This document shows, one piece after another, positions 27,066 through 37,478 of a stretch of DNA of 64,000 nt; within the stretch, counting starts at the first letter, position 1; each line of letters starts with the position of its first letter. The notes under the pieces were generated by a model that ran no database searches, was not told the origin of the DNA, and saw only the letters and a list, made by a program, of their open reading frames with translations. Made by a program: the position numbers and the translations under genes. The stretch lies in assembly GCF_026413145.1 (NCBI RefSeq), contig NZ_JAOVYZ010000001.1, positions 62,001 to 126,000 of the forward strand, written 5' to 3'. The DNA comes from Limosilactobacillus kribbianus (GTDB lineage: Bacteria > Bacillota > Bacilli > Lactobacillales > Lactobacillaceae).

Positions 27066-27752
27066 TCATGGGCTAAAAAGCAAGACGAGAATGGTAGCCA
27101 GACAAAGGGCTGGTAAAAAAGGAAGACGGATTGAAGCACGGGCAAGAGCAAAGCAGGGAAGAATTAGCAAACAGGCGCTCAGTAAGAGAAGCGCACCTTG
27201 ATACCAGCCAAAGAAAAAGAAGATAACGGCCAGGTACATCAAGTCGCCGCTGCCCATCCCGTGGCGGGGCAGGGTCAGTAAACCGATCAGGATGAGAAAG
27301 CAGGTACCAATCAGGATGTCGCTCAATGCTAGCCAGTGCCAATCCGGCAACAGACCTGCCAGGGGAGTGAGACCGAGCAAACTGAGTGGGTAGAGAACCT
27401 GGTAGAGGAGGTCAGTGGTGGCGATGAAGAGCAGCGTCATCAGAAAAATGAGGACGAGGGCGTTGTGGAGGATGCCCGTACCGCTGCAGCAAAACATTAA
27501 GAGACCGCACCCGGCTTCGCTAAGTGGCCAATAGGGATTGATCGCCTGGCGACAAAAGCGGCAGCGTCCAACCTGAAAAAGATAGCCAAGGATCGGAAGC
27601 AGCTGCCACCAGGAAAGTTCACGTCGACAGTGCTCACAATAAGAACGGTGAGGTGAGAGCGGAGACTGCCCTTGGCCCAGCCGGTAGGCGCAGAGATTAA
27701 CAAAGGATGCCATACAAGTCGCAAGGACAATAAAAAGTGATTGGATAAGCAT
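27066..27752 (-). CDS. comC: Type IV prepilin peptidase / methyltransferase (ComC, PilD family)
   Basis: 228 aa membrane protein. Residues 1-70 hold the two CxxC pairs (CEHCRRE, CRFCRQ) of the methylase-linked zinc domain. The peptidase aspartates are in ATTDLLYQ (near 112) and GMGSGDLMYL (near 168), matching the GxGD aspartyl protease type. It cleaves and methylates prepilin-like proteins of the competence pseudopilus. The start follows GGAGGAATTTTT. No comG genes are in the window; the gene stands alone, as comC often does in lactobacilli. Confidence 0.9.
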   Translation of the reverse strand: MLIQSLFIVLATCMASFVNLCAYRLGQGQSPLSPHRSYCEHCRRELSWWQLLPILGYLFQVGRCRFCRQAINPYWPLSEAGCGLLMFCCSGTGILHNALVLIFLMTLLFIATTDLLYQVLYPLSLLGLTPLAGLLPDWHWLALSDILIGTCFLILIGLLTLPRHGMGSGDLMYLAVIFFFFGWYQGALLLLSACLLILPCFALARASIRLPFLPALCLATILVLLFSP

Positions 27753-27823
27753 AAAAATTCCTCCTACTAGATTAGTACGGCAAAAAGCGCCAAAAGCATT
27801 AAATTAAATTTTGCTGTCTCGCG

Positions 27824-27852
27824 TTGACATTCCCCAGGGGACGTGATAGTCT
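27824..27852 (+). promoter_or_regulatory. rpsL operon promoter
   Basis: TTGACA (27824-27829), 17 bases, TGA-TAGTCT (extended -10, hexamer 27847-27852). The leader to 28005 has a GTCTG/CAGAC hairpin and distant CATCCAG (27932-27938) / CTGGATG (27968-27974) arms that could act in feedback control. Confidence 0.7.
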
Positions 27853-28005
27853 ATTGAAGGTGCTTTTTTAGCAACGGAGTGTCTGTCGTTGGGCAGACTG
27901 TGCGTCAATGAAGGCACGACAATCTAATATTCATCCAGTCATTTTTTTATTTTCAAAAAAGAACCGCCTGGATGTGTGGACTTAAATCAAGGAAGGGGAA
28001 AAATT

Positions 28006-28419
28006 ATGCCAACCATTAACCAATTGGTACGTAAGGGCCGTAAGAGCCACCGTGGCAAGTCAAAGTCACCAGCTCTGGGCTATGTTTACAACACTTTTAA
28101 GAAGGAAGAAGTTAAGACTCCATCACCGCAAAAGCGTGGGGTTGCTACCCGTGTCGGAACGATGACTCCTAAGAAGCCTAACTCAGCTCTGCGGAAGTAC
28201 GCCCGTGTACGTCTTTCCAACCTGATCGAAGTTACTGCTTACATTCCTGGTATTGGTCACAACCTGCAGGAACACTCAGTTGTCTTAATCCGTGGTGGTC
28301 GTGTTAAGGACTTGCCTGGGGTTCGTTACCACATCATCCGTGGTACCCTGGATACTGCCGGTGTTGAAGGCCGGATGCAGTCACGGTCCAAGTACGGTGC
28401 CAAGAAGCCGAAGAAGTAA
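28006..28419 (+). CDS. rpsL: 30S ribosomal protein S12
   Basis: 137 aa, full length. Decoding-centre protein. It has [17 protein letters not shown] and [15 protein letters not shown] with wild-type lysines, so no streptomycin-resistance change is seen. ATG 28006 follows GGAAGGGG; the frame open from 27976 is leader. First gene of rpsL-rpsG-fusA. Confidence 0.98.
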   Translation: MPTINQLVRKGRKSHRGKSKSPALGYVYNTFKKEEVKTPSPQKRGVATRVGTMTPKKPNSALRKYARVRLSNLIEVTAYIPGIGHNLQEHSVVLIRGGRVKDLPGVRYHIIRGTLDTAGVEGRMQSRSKYGAKKPKK

Positions 28420-28439
28420 TTTTAAGGAGGAGTTAAGTA

Positions 28440-28910
28440 ATGCCACGTAAAGGACATGTACAAAAGCGTGAAATTTTACCAGATCCAGTGTACAACTCAA
28501 AGCTGGTTACGAGCTTAATCGACCACTTGATGGTTGATGGTAAGCGCGGAACTGCTACCAAGATTCTGTACGCTGCCTTTGACCAAATCAAGGAAGAAAC
28601 TGGCAACGATCCAGTTGAAGTTTTCCAACAAGCAATGGAAAACGTTATGCCTGTACTGGAAGTTAAGGCTCGTCGTGTTGGTGGTTCCAACTACCAAGTT
28701 CCGATCGAAGTTCGTCCAGACCGGCGGACTACTTTAGGTCTTCGTTGGATTGTTCAATACGCACGGCTGCGTGGGGAACACACGATGGTAGAACGGCTTT
28801 CCCGTGAAATCATCGATGCTTCCAACAACACTGGTGCTTCTGTTAAGAAGCGTGAAGACACTCACCGGATGGCTGAAGCTAACCGGGCCTTCGCACACTA
28901 CCGCTGGTAA
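28440..28910 (+). CDS. rpsG: 30S ribosomal protein S7
   Basis: 156 aa, the normal bacterial length. It binds the 3' major domain of 16S rRNA and starts head assembly. [20 protein letters not shown] at the start and NRAFAHYRW at the end are typical. AAGGAGG precedes the ATG, 20 bases after rpsL. Confidence 0.98.
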   Translation: MPRKGHVQKREILPDPVYNSKLVTSLIDHLMVDGKRGTATKILYAAFDQIKEETGNDPVEVFQQAMENVMPVLEVKARRVGGSNYQVPIEVRPDRRTTLGLRWIVQYARLRGEHTMVERLSREIIDASNNTGASVKKREDTHRMAEANRAFAHYRW

Positions 28911-28950
28911 TCACTGTCGATTGAAACCAGCTGCTTAGCAGGTTACAATT

Positions 28951-28988
28951 AAGGGGTGACGTTATTACTGAATGATCGTCATCCCTTT
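28951..28988 (+). terminator. Hairpin with T-tract between rpsG and fusA
   Basis: AGGGGTGACG and CGTCATCCCT pair (one G-U) around a 13-base loop and end in TTTTT. It would reduce transcription into fusA, or act as an attenuator. Confidence 0.75.
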
Positions 28989-29035
28989 TTCTAAAAATGA
29001 CGATTTAATTGTACGGAAGGAGATACACTTACAAG

Positions 29036-31126
29036 ATGGCTAACAAGCGTGAATACCCTCTTAATAAGACCCGTAACATCGGGATCGTAGCCCACATTGA
29101 TGCCGGTAAGACGACTGCTACTGAGCGGGTTCTTTACTACACTGGTAAGATTCACAAGATTGGTGAAACCCACGATGGTGCTTCACAAATGGACTGGATG
29201 GATGAAGAAAAGGAACGTGGTATCACTATCACGTCCGCTGCCACCACTGCCGTTTGGAAGGATTACCGGATCAACATTATCGATACCCCAGGACACGTTG
29301 ACTTCACTGTCGAAGTTGAACGTGCACTCCGGGTGCTGGATGGTGCGATCGTTATCCTGGACGCCCAGGCCGGGGTTGAACCACAGACCGAAACTGTTTG
29401 GCGTCAGTCCGACGACTTCAACGTTCCGCGGATCATCTTCGCTAACAAGATGGATAAGATTGGTGCGGACTTTGATTACTCCGTTCAAACGATCAAGGAT
29501 CGTCTGAACGTTACTCCGCTGCCAATCCAAATGCCAATTGGTGCTGAAGACGACTTCAAGGGTGTTGTTGACCTGGTTAAGATGTGCGCCTACGTTTACG
29601 ACGAAGATAAGCTGGGGACTAACTGGGACACCGATGAAATCCCAGCTGACATGAAGGATGAAGCCGAAAAGCGTCATGACCAACTGCTTGAAACACTGGC
29701 TGACGTTGACGACACCATCATGGAAAAGTACCTGAACGGTGATGAAGTTTCCGTTGATGAAATGAAGGCTGCTATCCGTAAGGGTACCCTGAACGAAGAC
29801 TTCTACCCAGTTCTGGCTGGTTCTGCTTACAAGGATAAGGGTATCCAGATGCTGCTGGACGCCGTTATCGACTACCTGCCATCACCACTGGACGTTAAGC
29901 CATACGTTGCCCACGATGAAGATGGGAACGAAGTTGAACTGAAGGCCGACGACAAGGCACCATTCGCTGCCCTGGCCTTCAAGATTGCTACCGACCCATT
30001 CGTTGGTCGTCTGACCTTCCTGCGGGTTTACACTGGTTCTCTGCAATCTGGTTCTTACGTTCTGAACGCTACCAAGGGCAAGCGTGAACGTGTTGGTCGT
30101 CTGCTGCAGATGCACTCCAACCAGCAACACGAAATTCCAGAAGTATTCTCTGGTGATATCGCCGCTGCCATCGGTCTGAAGAACACCGGTACTGGTGACT
30201 CCCTGACCGACCCAGATCACCCACTGCAACTTGAATCCATGGACTTCCCTGACCCAGTTATTCAGGTTTCCGTTGAACCTAAGTCCAAGGCCGACCAGGA
30301 CAAGATGGACCGTGGTCTGCAAAAGCTGGCTGAAGAAGACCCAACCTTCAAGGCTGAAACCAACCCTGAAACTGGTGAAACGCTGATCGCCGGGATGGGT
30401 GAATTGCACTTGGACATCATTGTTGAACGTCTGCGTCGTGAATTCCACGCCGAAGTTACTGTTGGTAAGCCACAAGTTTCCTACCGTGAAGCATTTACCA
30501 AGACGGCTAGTGCCCAAGGTAAGTTCGTTCGGCAGTCTGGTGGTAAGGGTCAATACGGTGATGTATGGATCGAATTTACGCCACTGGAAGAAGGTAAGGG
30601 CTTCGAATTCGAAGACGCCATTGTCGGTGGGGTTGTTCCACGTGAATTTATCCCAGCTGTTGAACAAGGTCTGAAGGAAGCTATGCAAAACGGTGTGCTG
30701 GCCGGTTACCCACTGGTTGACATGCATGCTAAGCTTTACGATGGTTCTTACCACGAAGTCGACTCTAGTGAAGCAGCCTTCAAGGTTGCCGCATCCCTCG
30801 CTCTGAAGAATGCTGCTAAGAAGGCTGACCCAGTAATCCTTGAACCTATCATGAAGGTTGACATTGTTGTTCCAGAAGACAACATGGGTGACGTTATGGG
30901 TCAGGTTACTGCTCGTCGTGGGACCATCGAAGGGATGGAAGAACGTGGTAACGCTCAACAGATCCACTCCTACGTTCCACTGTCAGAAATGTTTGGTTAC
31001 GCTACTGCTCTGCGGTCTGCTACCCAGGGTCGTGGTACCTTCACGATGTCCTTCGACCACTACGCACCAGTGCCGAAGTCAATCCAAGAAGATATTATTA
31101 AGAAGAACGGTAAGGGCAACGACTAA
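29036..31126 (+). CDS. fusA: Elongation factor G
   Basis: 696 aa. Ribosomal translocase GTPase. G1 AHIDAGKTT (near 18), switch [10 protein letters not shown] (near 83), G4 NKMD, then domains II-V. Start ATG 29036 ([17 protein letters not shown]) follows AAGGAGA; the in-frame 29009 ATG is not supported. Codon use is highly biased. Confidence 0.98.
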   Translation: MANKREYPLNKTRNIGIVAHIDAGKTTATERVLYYTGKIHKIGETHDGASQMDWMDEEKERGITITSAATTAVWKDYRINIIDTPGHVDFTVEVERALRVLDGAIVILDAQAGVEPQTETVWRQSDDFNVPRIIFANKMDKIGADFDYSVQTIKDRLNVTPLPIQMPIGAEDDFKGVVDLVKMCAYVYDEDKLGTNWDTDEIPADMKDEAEKRHDQLLETLADVDDTIMEKYLNGDEVSVDEMKAAIRKGTLNEDFYPVLAGSAYKDKGIQMLLDAVIDYLPSPLDVKPYVAHDEDGNEVELKADDKAPFAALAFKIATDPFVGRLTFLRVYTGSLQSGSYVLNATKGKRERVGRLLQMHSNQQHEIPEVFSGDIAAAIGLKNTGTGDSLTDPDHPLQLESMDFPDPVIQVSVEPKSKADQDKMDRGLQKLAEEDPTFKAETNPETGETLIAGMGELHLDIIVERLRREFHAEVTVGKPQVSYREAFTKTASAQGKFVRQSGGKGQYGDVWIEFTPLEEGKGFEFEDAIVGGVVPREFIPAVEQGLKEAMQNGVLAGYPLVDMHAKLYDGSYHEVDSSEAAFKVAASLALKNAAKKADPVILEPIMKVDIVVPEDNMGDVMGQVTARRGTIEGMEERGNAQQIHSYVPLSEMFGYATALRSATQGRGTFTMSFDHYAPVPKSIQEDIIKKNGKGND

Positions 31127-31145
31127 TCTGGTTGCTTAAACCGTT

Positions 31146-31180
31146 AAAAAAGATCGGTGAATGCCGGTCTTTTTTCTTTT
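31146..31180 (+). terminator. Terminator of fusA
   Basis: AAAAGATCGG and CCGGTCTTTT arms (one G-U) with a long T-tract. Confidence 0.88.
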
Positions 31181-31227
31181 AAAAAATAGTTGAACCTTTT
31201 ACCTCCTTGGGGACTTAAAAAGCAATT

Positions 31228-31271
31228 ATTAACGAATAAATGATTATTTACATCATCTAATGTTCGTGTTA
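31228..31271 (+). promoter_or_regulatory. Candidate PurR box pair before guaD
   Basis: ATTAACGAATAAA (31228-31240) and AATGTTCGTGTTA (31259-31271) are inverted CGAA/TTCG cores in AT-rich context. This is the layout of PurR boxes in Firmicutes. A TAGACT -10-like hexamer follows. Confidence 0.5.
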
Positions 31272-31304
31272 GACTACAGAAAATGAAACGAGGGAGTGAA
31301 GCAA

Positions 31305-32630
31305 TTGATTATTCACGGACCGGCCTTTACCGCTTTGGATGTCGATCACGTTCAGGCGTTGGCGGACTGCTTGGTGGTCATCGATGAGCACGGCTGGATC
31401 GAGCGGGTGCTGACCCCGGACGACCAGGACTTCGAGCGGGTTCGGCAAGCAGCCAAGGGGGCGGACCAGCTAAGAGAGCTTGCCAAGGGCGAGTACCTTT
31501 TGCCCGGCTTTATTGACCTTCACGTTCACGTACCCCAGTGGCCGCAGGCGGGGTTGGCCTTGGATCGGCCACTAGAGGAGTGGCTCAACCACTACACCTT
31601 TCCCCTGGAGGCCAAGTTTAGCGACCGTGACTTCGCGGCGCGGGTCTACCAGGACTTTGTTCACACCCTGTTGGCTCACGGGACCACAACGGCAATGATG
31701 TTTGGCACCATCCACGTGGCCGCCAACCTAGAGCTGGCGGCCCAGTGTCGTCGGCAGGGGTTGCGAGGCTTCATCGGACAGGTGACCATGGACAATCCTG
31801 AAGAGACGCCGGAATACTACCGCGATGCTTCACCGGCGGCGGCCTTGCGGGCGAGTGAAGACTTTATTCAGCATGTTCAAGAAACGGCCAGGGCCGACGA
31901 ACTGGTGACGCCGGTAATCACACCACGCTTCGTGCCCAGCTGTACGGCTCAAACACTGGCGGGCTTGGGGAGACTGGCAGCCAAGTACGACCTGCCGATC
32001 CAATCCCACGTGAGCGAGAGTAACTGGGAGAGCCAGTACGCCATCGATCACTTTGGTATGCACGATGCTGCGACGCTGGATTACTTTGGCTTGCTGACCC
32101 ATCGGGCGGTGATGGCCCACGGTACTCAGTTAACACATGAAGACATGGAGCTATTGAAAGAACGACAGACCGCGCTGACACATTGCCCGATCTCAAATGC
32201 CTATTTTGGCAATGGAGTTTTGCCAGTACATTACCTATTGAAAAATGGGAATCGGCTAGGACTGGGATCTGATATTTCAGGTGGTTACACACCGAGTCTC
32301 TACCATAATATTCGTCAGGCAGTGAAGTCTTCCCGGATGCTAGAGGATGGTGTTGATAGCAATCAACCGGCAAGCGAGCGGGGCGTTGCTACATCCCGGA
32401 TCACGGTAACTAACGCCTTTTACCTGGCTACGGTCGGCGGGGCCAGGGCCCTTAACATCAAGAGCGGGCAGATCAAAGCCGGCTATCGGGCGGACTTACA
32501 GGTTGTTCGCGCACACCCTAGTTTTACTGCGCTTTCGACGCAGGATGTCTTTGAACGGCTGCTTTATCAGACGGAGGCGGCCGATGTTCAAGACGTCTAT
32601 GTCAATGGTCACCTAGTTTACGAGAATTAA
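31305..32630 (+). CDS. guaD: Guanine deaminase
   Basis: 441 aa, amidohydrolase fold. Converts guanine to xanthine. Metal ligands in GFIDLHVHVPQW (near 67), a SHVSES histidine (near 235), HGTQLTHEDM (near 275) and the Asp in GLGSDISGG (near 325). TTG 31305 is preferred because GAGGGAG then has an 8-base spacing; GTG 31296 overlaps that site. Followed by a nucleobase permease 34 bases later, so guanine salvage is a shared role. Confidence 0.9.
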   Translation: MIIHGPAFTALDVDHVQALADCLVVIDEHGWIERVLTPDDQDFERVRQAAKGADQLRELAKGEYLLPGFIDLHVHVPQWPQAGLALDRPLEEWLNHYTFPLEAKFSDRDFAARVYQDFVHTLLAHGTTTAMMFGTIHVAANLELAAQCRRQGLRGFIGQVTMDNPEETPEYYRDASPAAALRASEDFIQHVQETARADELVTPVITPRFVPSCTAQTLAGLGRLAAKYDLPIQSHVSESNWESQYAIDHFGMHDAATLDYFGLLTHRAVMAHGTQLTHEDMELLKERQTALTHCPISNAYFGNGVLPVHYLLKNGNRLGLGSDISGGYTPSLYHNIRQAVKSSRMLEDGVDSNQPASERGVATSRITVTNAFYLATVGGARALNIKSGQIKAGYRADLQVVRAHPSFTALSTQDVFERLLYQTEAADVQDVYVNGHLVYEN

Positions 32631-32664
32631 TTTTGATAATGGCACAGGAGGAATTTTAGAAATA

Positions 32665-33996
32665 ATGGATGAAAAAGCACATTTGTTGATCGGACCGGAC
32701 GAAAAGGTGCCGGCCGGTGAAGCCGCTTTGCTCGGCTTGCAGCACGTTCTAGCGATGGACGTCTATGTTCCACCGATTATCCTGGCGGGTCTTCTGGCGA
32801 TGGGTTCCGCCGATTCCACGGCACTCTTGCAGGCAACCTTCTTAGCGGCTGGGATTGGAACGATCCTGCAGACGGCCTACTTTATGAAGATGCCCGTTTC
32901 TCAGGGGCCGTCCTTCGTTCCACTGACGGCGGCCGCGGGGGTGGTTCTTGCCAGTGGCGGCGTTCACGGCGGCGGGATGGCGACCTTAATGGGTTCACTC
33001 CTGATCGGGGCCTTGCTTTTGATCCTCTTAGGATTGAGTGGGGTCTTTCAGAAGATCATTAACCACCTGGTACCCGCGGTAGTTGGTGGAACGATCATCA
33101 CTTGCGTGGGCTTATCACTGATTCCCTCGGCCTTAAACGATAATATCTTTGAGGCCAAGGGGAACGTCTATCAGAACATGGAGCTGGCCGCCGTTACGGC
33201 CCTGGTCTTGCTGGTCTGCGTTGCCATCAGCATTCGCTTTCCACGGGTACAAAAGATCTTTAAGACCGGTTCGATCGTGATTGCTCTCCTGGTCGGCACG
33301 GCCTTGAGTGCAACGATGGGCCGCCTTGATGCCAGCTCGGTTGCGGCAGCACCGTGGTTCAGCTTGCCGCAGCGGACCGTCTTCTACTGGGGAATGCACT
33401 TTAACGGCACAGCAATCCTGACTTTTATCATCATCTATGCCATCCTGACAACGGAAACCACCGGGACCTGGTTCGCGATGGGAGCCGTCACCAACCACCA
33501 GATCACCAAGAAGCAGTGGAATCGTGGGATCATCGGTGAGGGGCTGAGCTGCCTGGTCGCCACGATTACCGGAACGACGCCAGTGACCGGTTACTCGACC
33601 AATGCCGGGATCATTTCGATCACTGGGGTGGCTAGTAAGCGGGTCTTCATCTCGGCTGGCTTCTGGTTCATCGTCCTCGGCTTCTGTACAAAGCTGTCGG
33701 CCTTTCTGGCTGCCATTCCGGCACCGGTGATCGGCGGTGTCTTTGCAATCATTACCGTGACGATTATGCTTAACGGGCTAAACGTTATCCGCAACATTAA
33801 GACTGGCGAGAGCGATCTTTATGTCATTGGGTTACCAATCATCCTGACGATTGCCCTGGTACTGATTCCTAAGAAGATCACTGCTGCGGCTCCCCAGGTG
33901 GTCCAATACCTGCTCGGTTCTCCAATTGCGGTTGCGGCCTTGACGGCGATCATTCTGCACCTCTTGATGCCAACCAAGCAGACCAAACTTTCCTAA
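32665..33996 (+). CDS. Purine permease, NCS2 (xanthine/uracil) family
   Basis: 443 aa, about 12-14 membrane segments. Family blocks: LLGLQHVLAMDVYVPPIILA at the start, SQGPSFVPL, and the signature region TTPVTGYSTNAGIISITGVA near residue 310. It couples nucleobase uptake to protons. Pairing with guaD points to a purine (guanine, xanthine or uric acid) rather than uracil, but specificity cannot be read from sequence. Confidence 0.88.
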   Translation: MDEKAHLLIGPDEKVPAGEAALLGLQHVLAMDVYVPPIILAGLLAMGSADSTALLQATFLAAGIGTILQTAYFMKMPVSQGPSFVPLTAAAGVVLASGGVHGGGMATLMGSLLIGALLLILLGLSGVFQKIINHLVPAVVGGTIITCVGLSLIPSALNDNIFEAKGNVYQNMELAAVTALVLLVCVAISIRFPRVQKIFKTGSIVIALLVGTALSATMGRLDASSVAAAPWFSLPQRTVFYWGMHFNGTAILTFIIIYAILTTETTGTWFAMGAVTNHQITKKQWNRGIIGEGLSCLVATITGTTPVTGYSTNAGIISITGVASKRVFISAGFWFIVLGFCTKLSAFLAAIPAPVIGGVFAIITVTIMLNGLNVIRNIKTGESDLYVIGLPIILTIALVLIPKKITAAAPQVVQYLLGSPIAVAALTAIILHLLMPTKQTKLS

Positions 33997-34016
33997 TATA
34001 ATATATAGAAGAAACA

Positions 34017-34056
34017 AGAAAAATGCGCGTGAAAAAAATTTCGCGCATTTTTTTCT
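34017..34056 (+). terminator. Terminator of guaD-permease
   Basis: AAAAATGCGCG and CGCGCATTTTT arms around an A-rich loop, followed by T's. Confidence 0.9.
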
Positions 34057-34120
34057 TGCCATTTTTGAAACCGATTTTCGTTACAAAAATATTTCAGTCG
34101 AAATTAATTGCTTTAAAGAC

Positions 34121-34149
34121 TTGATCTGACGGCGATTCTTTAGTATTAT
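34121..34149 (+). promoter_or_regulatory. S10 operon promoter
   Basis: TTGATC (34121-34126), 17 bases, TATTAT (34144-34149). The bases 34057-34120 before it are AT-rich with no other feature that I can see. Confidence 0.75.
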
Positions 34150-34154
34150 GGATA

Positions 34155-34316
34155 GGTGCTTGAGCGTTGGCGGGTAGTTTTGCCCTACCCCCATAGAAGT
34201 TTAAGCTGCGAAGCGTTGATGCGGAAGGTTGCGACACACCCGGCCGCTTTGCCACAGGATGTGGCGGTAATTTCCGCGGAGCTAGTCAAATTTTAAATCT
34301 GACGAAGGAGGGAACA
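34155..34316 (+). ncRNA. S10 operon leader RNA
   Basis: A 160-base GC-richer leader with a GGGTAG/CTACCC hairpin (about 34170-34190), a GCCACAGGATGTGGC hairpin and outer GCGGA/TCCGC arms (34220-34280). Position and size fit the ribosomal S10 leader known in Bacilli, thought to be bound by a ribosomal protein. Not checked with a model. Confidence 0.5.
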
Positions 34317-34318
34317 TA

Positions 34319-34627
34319 ATGGCAAAACAAAAGATTCGTATTCGGTTAAAGGCTTATGAACACCGTATTCTCGATGAATCTGCTGATAAGATCGTGAATA
34401 CCGCTAAGCGGACAGGTGCTCAAATCTCAGGTCCAATCCCGTTACCAACTGAACGGACTATCTACACGGTTATCCGTTCACCACACAAGTACAAGAAGTC
34501 TCGGGAACAGTTTGAAATGCGGACCCACAAGCGTTTGATCGACATCATCGACCCAACGCCAAAGACGGTTGACTCATTAATGAAGCTTGACCTGCCAAGT
34601 GGTGTTGATATCGAAATCAAGCTGTAA
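34319..34627 (+). CDS. rpsJ: 30S ribosomal protein S10
   Basis: 102 aa, full length ([20 protein letters not shown]). It assembles into the 30S head and is also the NusE antitermination factor. First gene of the S10-spc-alpha run that stays on one strand to rplQ. AAGGAGGGAAC precedes the ATG. Confidence 0.98.
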   Translation: MAKQKIRIRLKAYEHRILDESADKIVNTAKRTGAQISGPIPLPTERTIYTVIRSPHKYKKSREQFEMRTHKRLIDIIDPTPKTVDSLMKLDLPSGVDIEIKL

Positions 34628-34677
34628 TTATTTCTTATCAGATTAAAAATCAAAACAATTAAATTGGAGGTGTACTC

Positions 34678-35337
34678 ATGGCCAAAGGAATCTTAGGTAA
34701 AAAGGTTGGTATGACTCAAATCTTCACTGACAACGGTGAATTGGTACCAGTTACTGTTATCGATGTAACGCCAAACGTTGTTATGCAAATCAAGACCGTT
34801 GAAAACGATGGTTACAACGCTGTTCAACTTGGTTTTGACGACAAGCGCGAAATCTTGAGCAACAAGCCTGAACAAGGTCATGCAGCAAAAGCAAATACGA
34901 CCCCTAAGCGCTTCATCGGTGAAATCCGTGACGCTGAATTAGGGGATATCAAAGTCGGCGACGAAGTCAAGGCAGACGTCTTCTCTGAAGGTGAAACTGT
35001 CGACGTTACGGGTACTACCAAGGGTCATGGTTACCAAGGTAACATCCACAAGGATAACCAATCTCGTGGACCTATGGCGCACGGTTCTCGTTACCACCGT
35101 CGTCCTGGTTCTCTGGGTGCCATCATTAACCGGGTATTCAAGGGTATGAAGCTCCCAGGTCGGATGGGTAACAAGACCGTTACGATGCAACACTTACAAG
35201 TTGTTAAGGTCGACTTAGACAACAATGTTCTGTTGATCAAGGGTAACGTTCCGGGCGCTAACAAGTCTTACGTTACGATCAAGAACTCTGTGAAGGCTAA
35301 CACCAAGAAGAGCCTGAGCAAGCAACACAACAAATAA
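34678..35337 (+). CDS. rplC: 50S ribosomal protein L3
   Basis: 219 aa. Early assembly protein near the peptidyl-transferase centre. [13 protein letters not shown] at the start and the internal loop [18 protein letters not shown] (near 140) are typical. The basic C-terminal tail SLSKQHNK is slightly extended. GGAGG upstream. Confidence 0.98.
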   Translation: MAKGILGKKVGMTQIFTDNGELVPVTVIDVTPNVVMQIKTVENDGYNAVQLGFDDKREILSNKPEQGHAAKANTTPKRFIGEIRDAELGDIKVGDEVKADVFSEGETVDVTGTTKGHGYQGNIHKDNQSRGPMAHGSRYHRRPGSLGAIINRVFKGMKLPGRMGNKTVTMQHLQVVKVDLDNNVLLIKGNVPGANKSYVTIKNSVKANTKKSLSKQHNK

Positions 35338-35358
35338 TCAGAAAGGAGGAAGAAATAA

Positions 35359-35982
35359 ATGACTAGCGTTAATTTGTACAAGCAAGATGGTAGCCAAAAC
35401 GGCACCATTGAACTGAACGCCGCTGTATTCGGCATCGAACCTAACCAAAACGCTGAATTCGATGCTATCCTGCGTCAACGCGCTTCACTGCGTCAGGGTA
35501 CTCACGCCGTTAAGAACCGTTCTGCCGTTAGCGGTGGTGGTAAGAAGCCATGGCGTCAAAAGGGTACCGGTCGTGCTCGTCAGGGATCCATTCGTTCACC
35601 ACAATTCCGTGGTGGTGGTATTGTCTTCGGACCTACTCCACGTTCCTACAAGTACAGCCTGCCACGCAAGGTTCGCCAACTGGCTATCAAGTCTGCTCTT
35701 TCCCAGAAGGTTCTGGACGACAGCCTGGTAGTTGTTGATGCTCTGAACTTTGATGCACCAAAGACCAAGGAATTCGCAGCTGCAATGAGCAACTTAAACG
35801 TTGCCGAAAAGGCATTAGTTGTTGTTACTGATGATGACAAGAACGCCGCTTTATCTGCTCGCAACTTGGCTAACGCAACCGTTGTTACTCCAGCCGGTGT
35901 TAACATCTTAAACGTTGCTGATGCACAGAAGGTTGTCATCACCAAGTCAGCTCTTTCTCAAGTAGAGGAGGTGCTCGCATAA
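35359..35982 (+). CDS. rplD: 50S ribosomal protein L4
   Basis: 207 aa. Lines the exit tunnel through the extended loop [20 protein letters not shown] (near 65), where macrolide-resistance changes occur; the sequence there is wild type. Its stop codon shares one base with the rplW start. Confidence 0.98.
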   Translation: MTSVNLYKQDGSQNGTIELNAAVFGIEPNQNAEFDAILRQRASLRQGTHAVKNRSAVSGGGKKPWRQKGTGRARQGSIRSPQFRGGGIVFGPTPRSYKYSLPRKVRQLAIKSALSQKVLDDSLVVVDALNFDAPKTKEFAAAMSNLNVAEKALVVVTDDDKNAALSARNLANATVVTPAGVNILNVADAQKVVITKSALSQVEEVLA

Positions 35983-36278
35983 TGGAAGCACGTGACATTA
36001 TTTTACGTCCAGTTGTTACCGAAGCCTCAATGGCCGGCATGGACGACAAGCGTTACACGTTCGATGTTGATTTACGAGCAACCAAGACGCAAGTTAAGAA
36101 CGCCGTTGAAGAAATTTTCGGTGTTAAGGTTGTCAAGGTTAACATCATGAACCTGAAGGGTAAGAAGAAGCGTCAAGGCCGTTACGTTGGCTACACGAAG
36201 CGTCGTCGCAAGGCAATCGTTACGCTCTCTGCTGATTCAGATGAAATCAAGCTGTTCAACGACAACAGTGAAAACTAA
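35982..36278 (+). CDS. rplW: 50S ribosomal protein L23
   Basis: 98 aa. Sits at the tunnel exit and docks trigger factor and [17 protein letters not shown] at the start and the basic loop [19 protein letters not shown] near 65. GAGGTGCTCGC inside rplD is the ribosome-binding site; the genes overlap by one base (TAATG). Confidence 0.98.
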   Translation: MEARDIILRPVVTEASMAGMDDKRYTFDVDLRATKTQVKNAVEEIFGVKVVKVNIMNLKGKKKRQGRYVGYTKRRRKAIVTLSADSDEIKLFNDNSEN

Positions 36279-36303
36279 TCATTAAAAAAAGGAGGAAAAC
36301 ACA

Positions 36304-37149
36304 GTGGGAATTCGTAAGTACAAACCTACTACTAACGGTCGCCGGAACATGAACGGCTACGACTTCGCGGACATCACGAAGACGACCCCTGAAAAGTCAT
36401 TACTGGCCCCATTAAAGCATACCGCCGGCCGTAACAGTTACGGACACATTACTGTTCGTCACCGTGGTGGTGGTGTTAAGCGTCAATACCGGATCATTGA
36501 CTTCAAGCGGATCAAGGACGATGTTCCAGCAACCGTTAAGGCCATCGAATACGACCCTAACCGGACTGCTAACATTGCGCTCCTGGTTTACGCTGACGGT
36601 ACTAAGTCATACATCATCGCTCCTAAGGGCTTAAAGGTTGGCATGACCGTTCAGTCAGGTCCAGATGCTGATATCAAGGTTGGTAACGCTCTTCCATTGA
36701 AGAACATTCCAGTTGGTACCATCATTCACAACATTGAATTAAAGCCAGGCAAGGGTGGCCAAATCGCCCGTTCAGCTGGTGCCTCCGCACAGCTGCTTGG
36801 TAAGGAAGAAAAGTACGTTCTGGTTCGTCTTTCTTCTGGTGAAGTTCGGATGGTTCTGTCCACTTGCCGTGCTACTATCGGTACTGTTGGTAACGACGAA
36901 CACGCCCTCTTAATCAAGGGTAAGGCTGGTCGGACCCGTTACGCTGGTCAACGTCCACACGTTCGTGGTTCTGTTATGAACCCTAATGATCACCCACATG
37001 GTGGTGGTGAAGGTAAGCAACCAGTTGGTTTACCATCTCCTCTGTCTCCATGGGGTAAGAAGACCGTTGGTAAGAAGACCCGTTCACACAAGGCTCGTTC
37101 AAACAAGTTCATTGTTCGTGGTCGGAAGCGCGGTCCACATACTCGTTAA
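36304..37149 (+). CDS. rplB: 50S ribosomal protein L2
   Basis: 281 aa, slightly longer than the usual 273-277. Needed for subunit joining and peptidyl transfer; the conserved functional loop [14 protein letters not shown] near 225 includes the key histidine. GTG start after AAGGAGGAAAACACA. Confidence 0.98.
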   Translation: MGIRKYKPTTNGRRNMNGYDFADITKTTPEKSLLAPLKHTAGRNSYGHITVRHRGGGVKRQYRIIDFKRIKDDVPATVKAIEYDPNRTANIALLVYADGTKSYIIAPKGLKVGMTVQSGPDADIKVGNALPLKNIPVGTIIHNIELKPGKGGQIARSAGASAQLLGKEEKYVLVRLSSGEVRMVLSTCRATIGTVGNDEHALLIKGKAGRTRYAGQRPHVRGSVMNPNDHPHGGGEGKQPVGLPSPLSPWGKKTVGKKTRSHKARSNKFIVRGRKRGPHTR

Positions 37150-37183
37150 TTGACGTTTTAATACCCGAGAGGAGGTACACTAA

Positions 37184-37462
37184 ATGGGTCGTAGTTTGAA
37201 GAAGGGACCTTTCGCTGATGCTTCACTGCTGAAGAAGGTTAAGGCTCAAGAAGGTTCTGAAAAGAAGACTGTCATCAAGACTTGGTCACGTCGTTCCACC
37301 ATTTTCCCTAGTTTCATCGGCTACACGTTTGCTGTTTACGATGGTCGGAAGCACGTACCAGTTTACGTACAAGAAGACATGGTTGGCCACAAGTTAGGTG
37401 AATTCGTACCAACGCGGACTTTCCGTGGTCACGCCACTGATGACAAGAAGACTGGTAAGTAA
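37184..37462 (+). CDS. rpsS: 30S ribosomal protein S19
   Basis: 92 aa. Head protein contacting the A-site tRNA region and S13. [18 protein letters not shown] at the start, [14 protein letters not shown] near the end. GAGAGGAGG upstream. Confidence 0.98.
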   Translation: MGRSLKKGPFADASLLKKVKAQEGSEKKTVIKTWSRRSTIFPSFIGYTFAVYDGRKHVPVYVQEDMVGHKLGEFVPTRTFRGHATDDKKTGK

Positions 37463-37478
37463 GGAGGGGAATTAAGAA

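Noticed and set aside
29882-30967. 361-codon minus-strand frame inside fusA
   Set aside because: Shadow of EF-G; codon bias of the sense strand explains it.
31181-31304. Purine (guanine) riboswitch before guaD
   Set aside because: The conserved three-way junction bases are not found; only PurR-like inverted boxes are seen.
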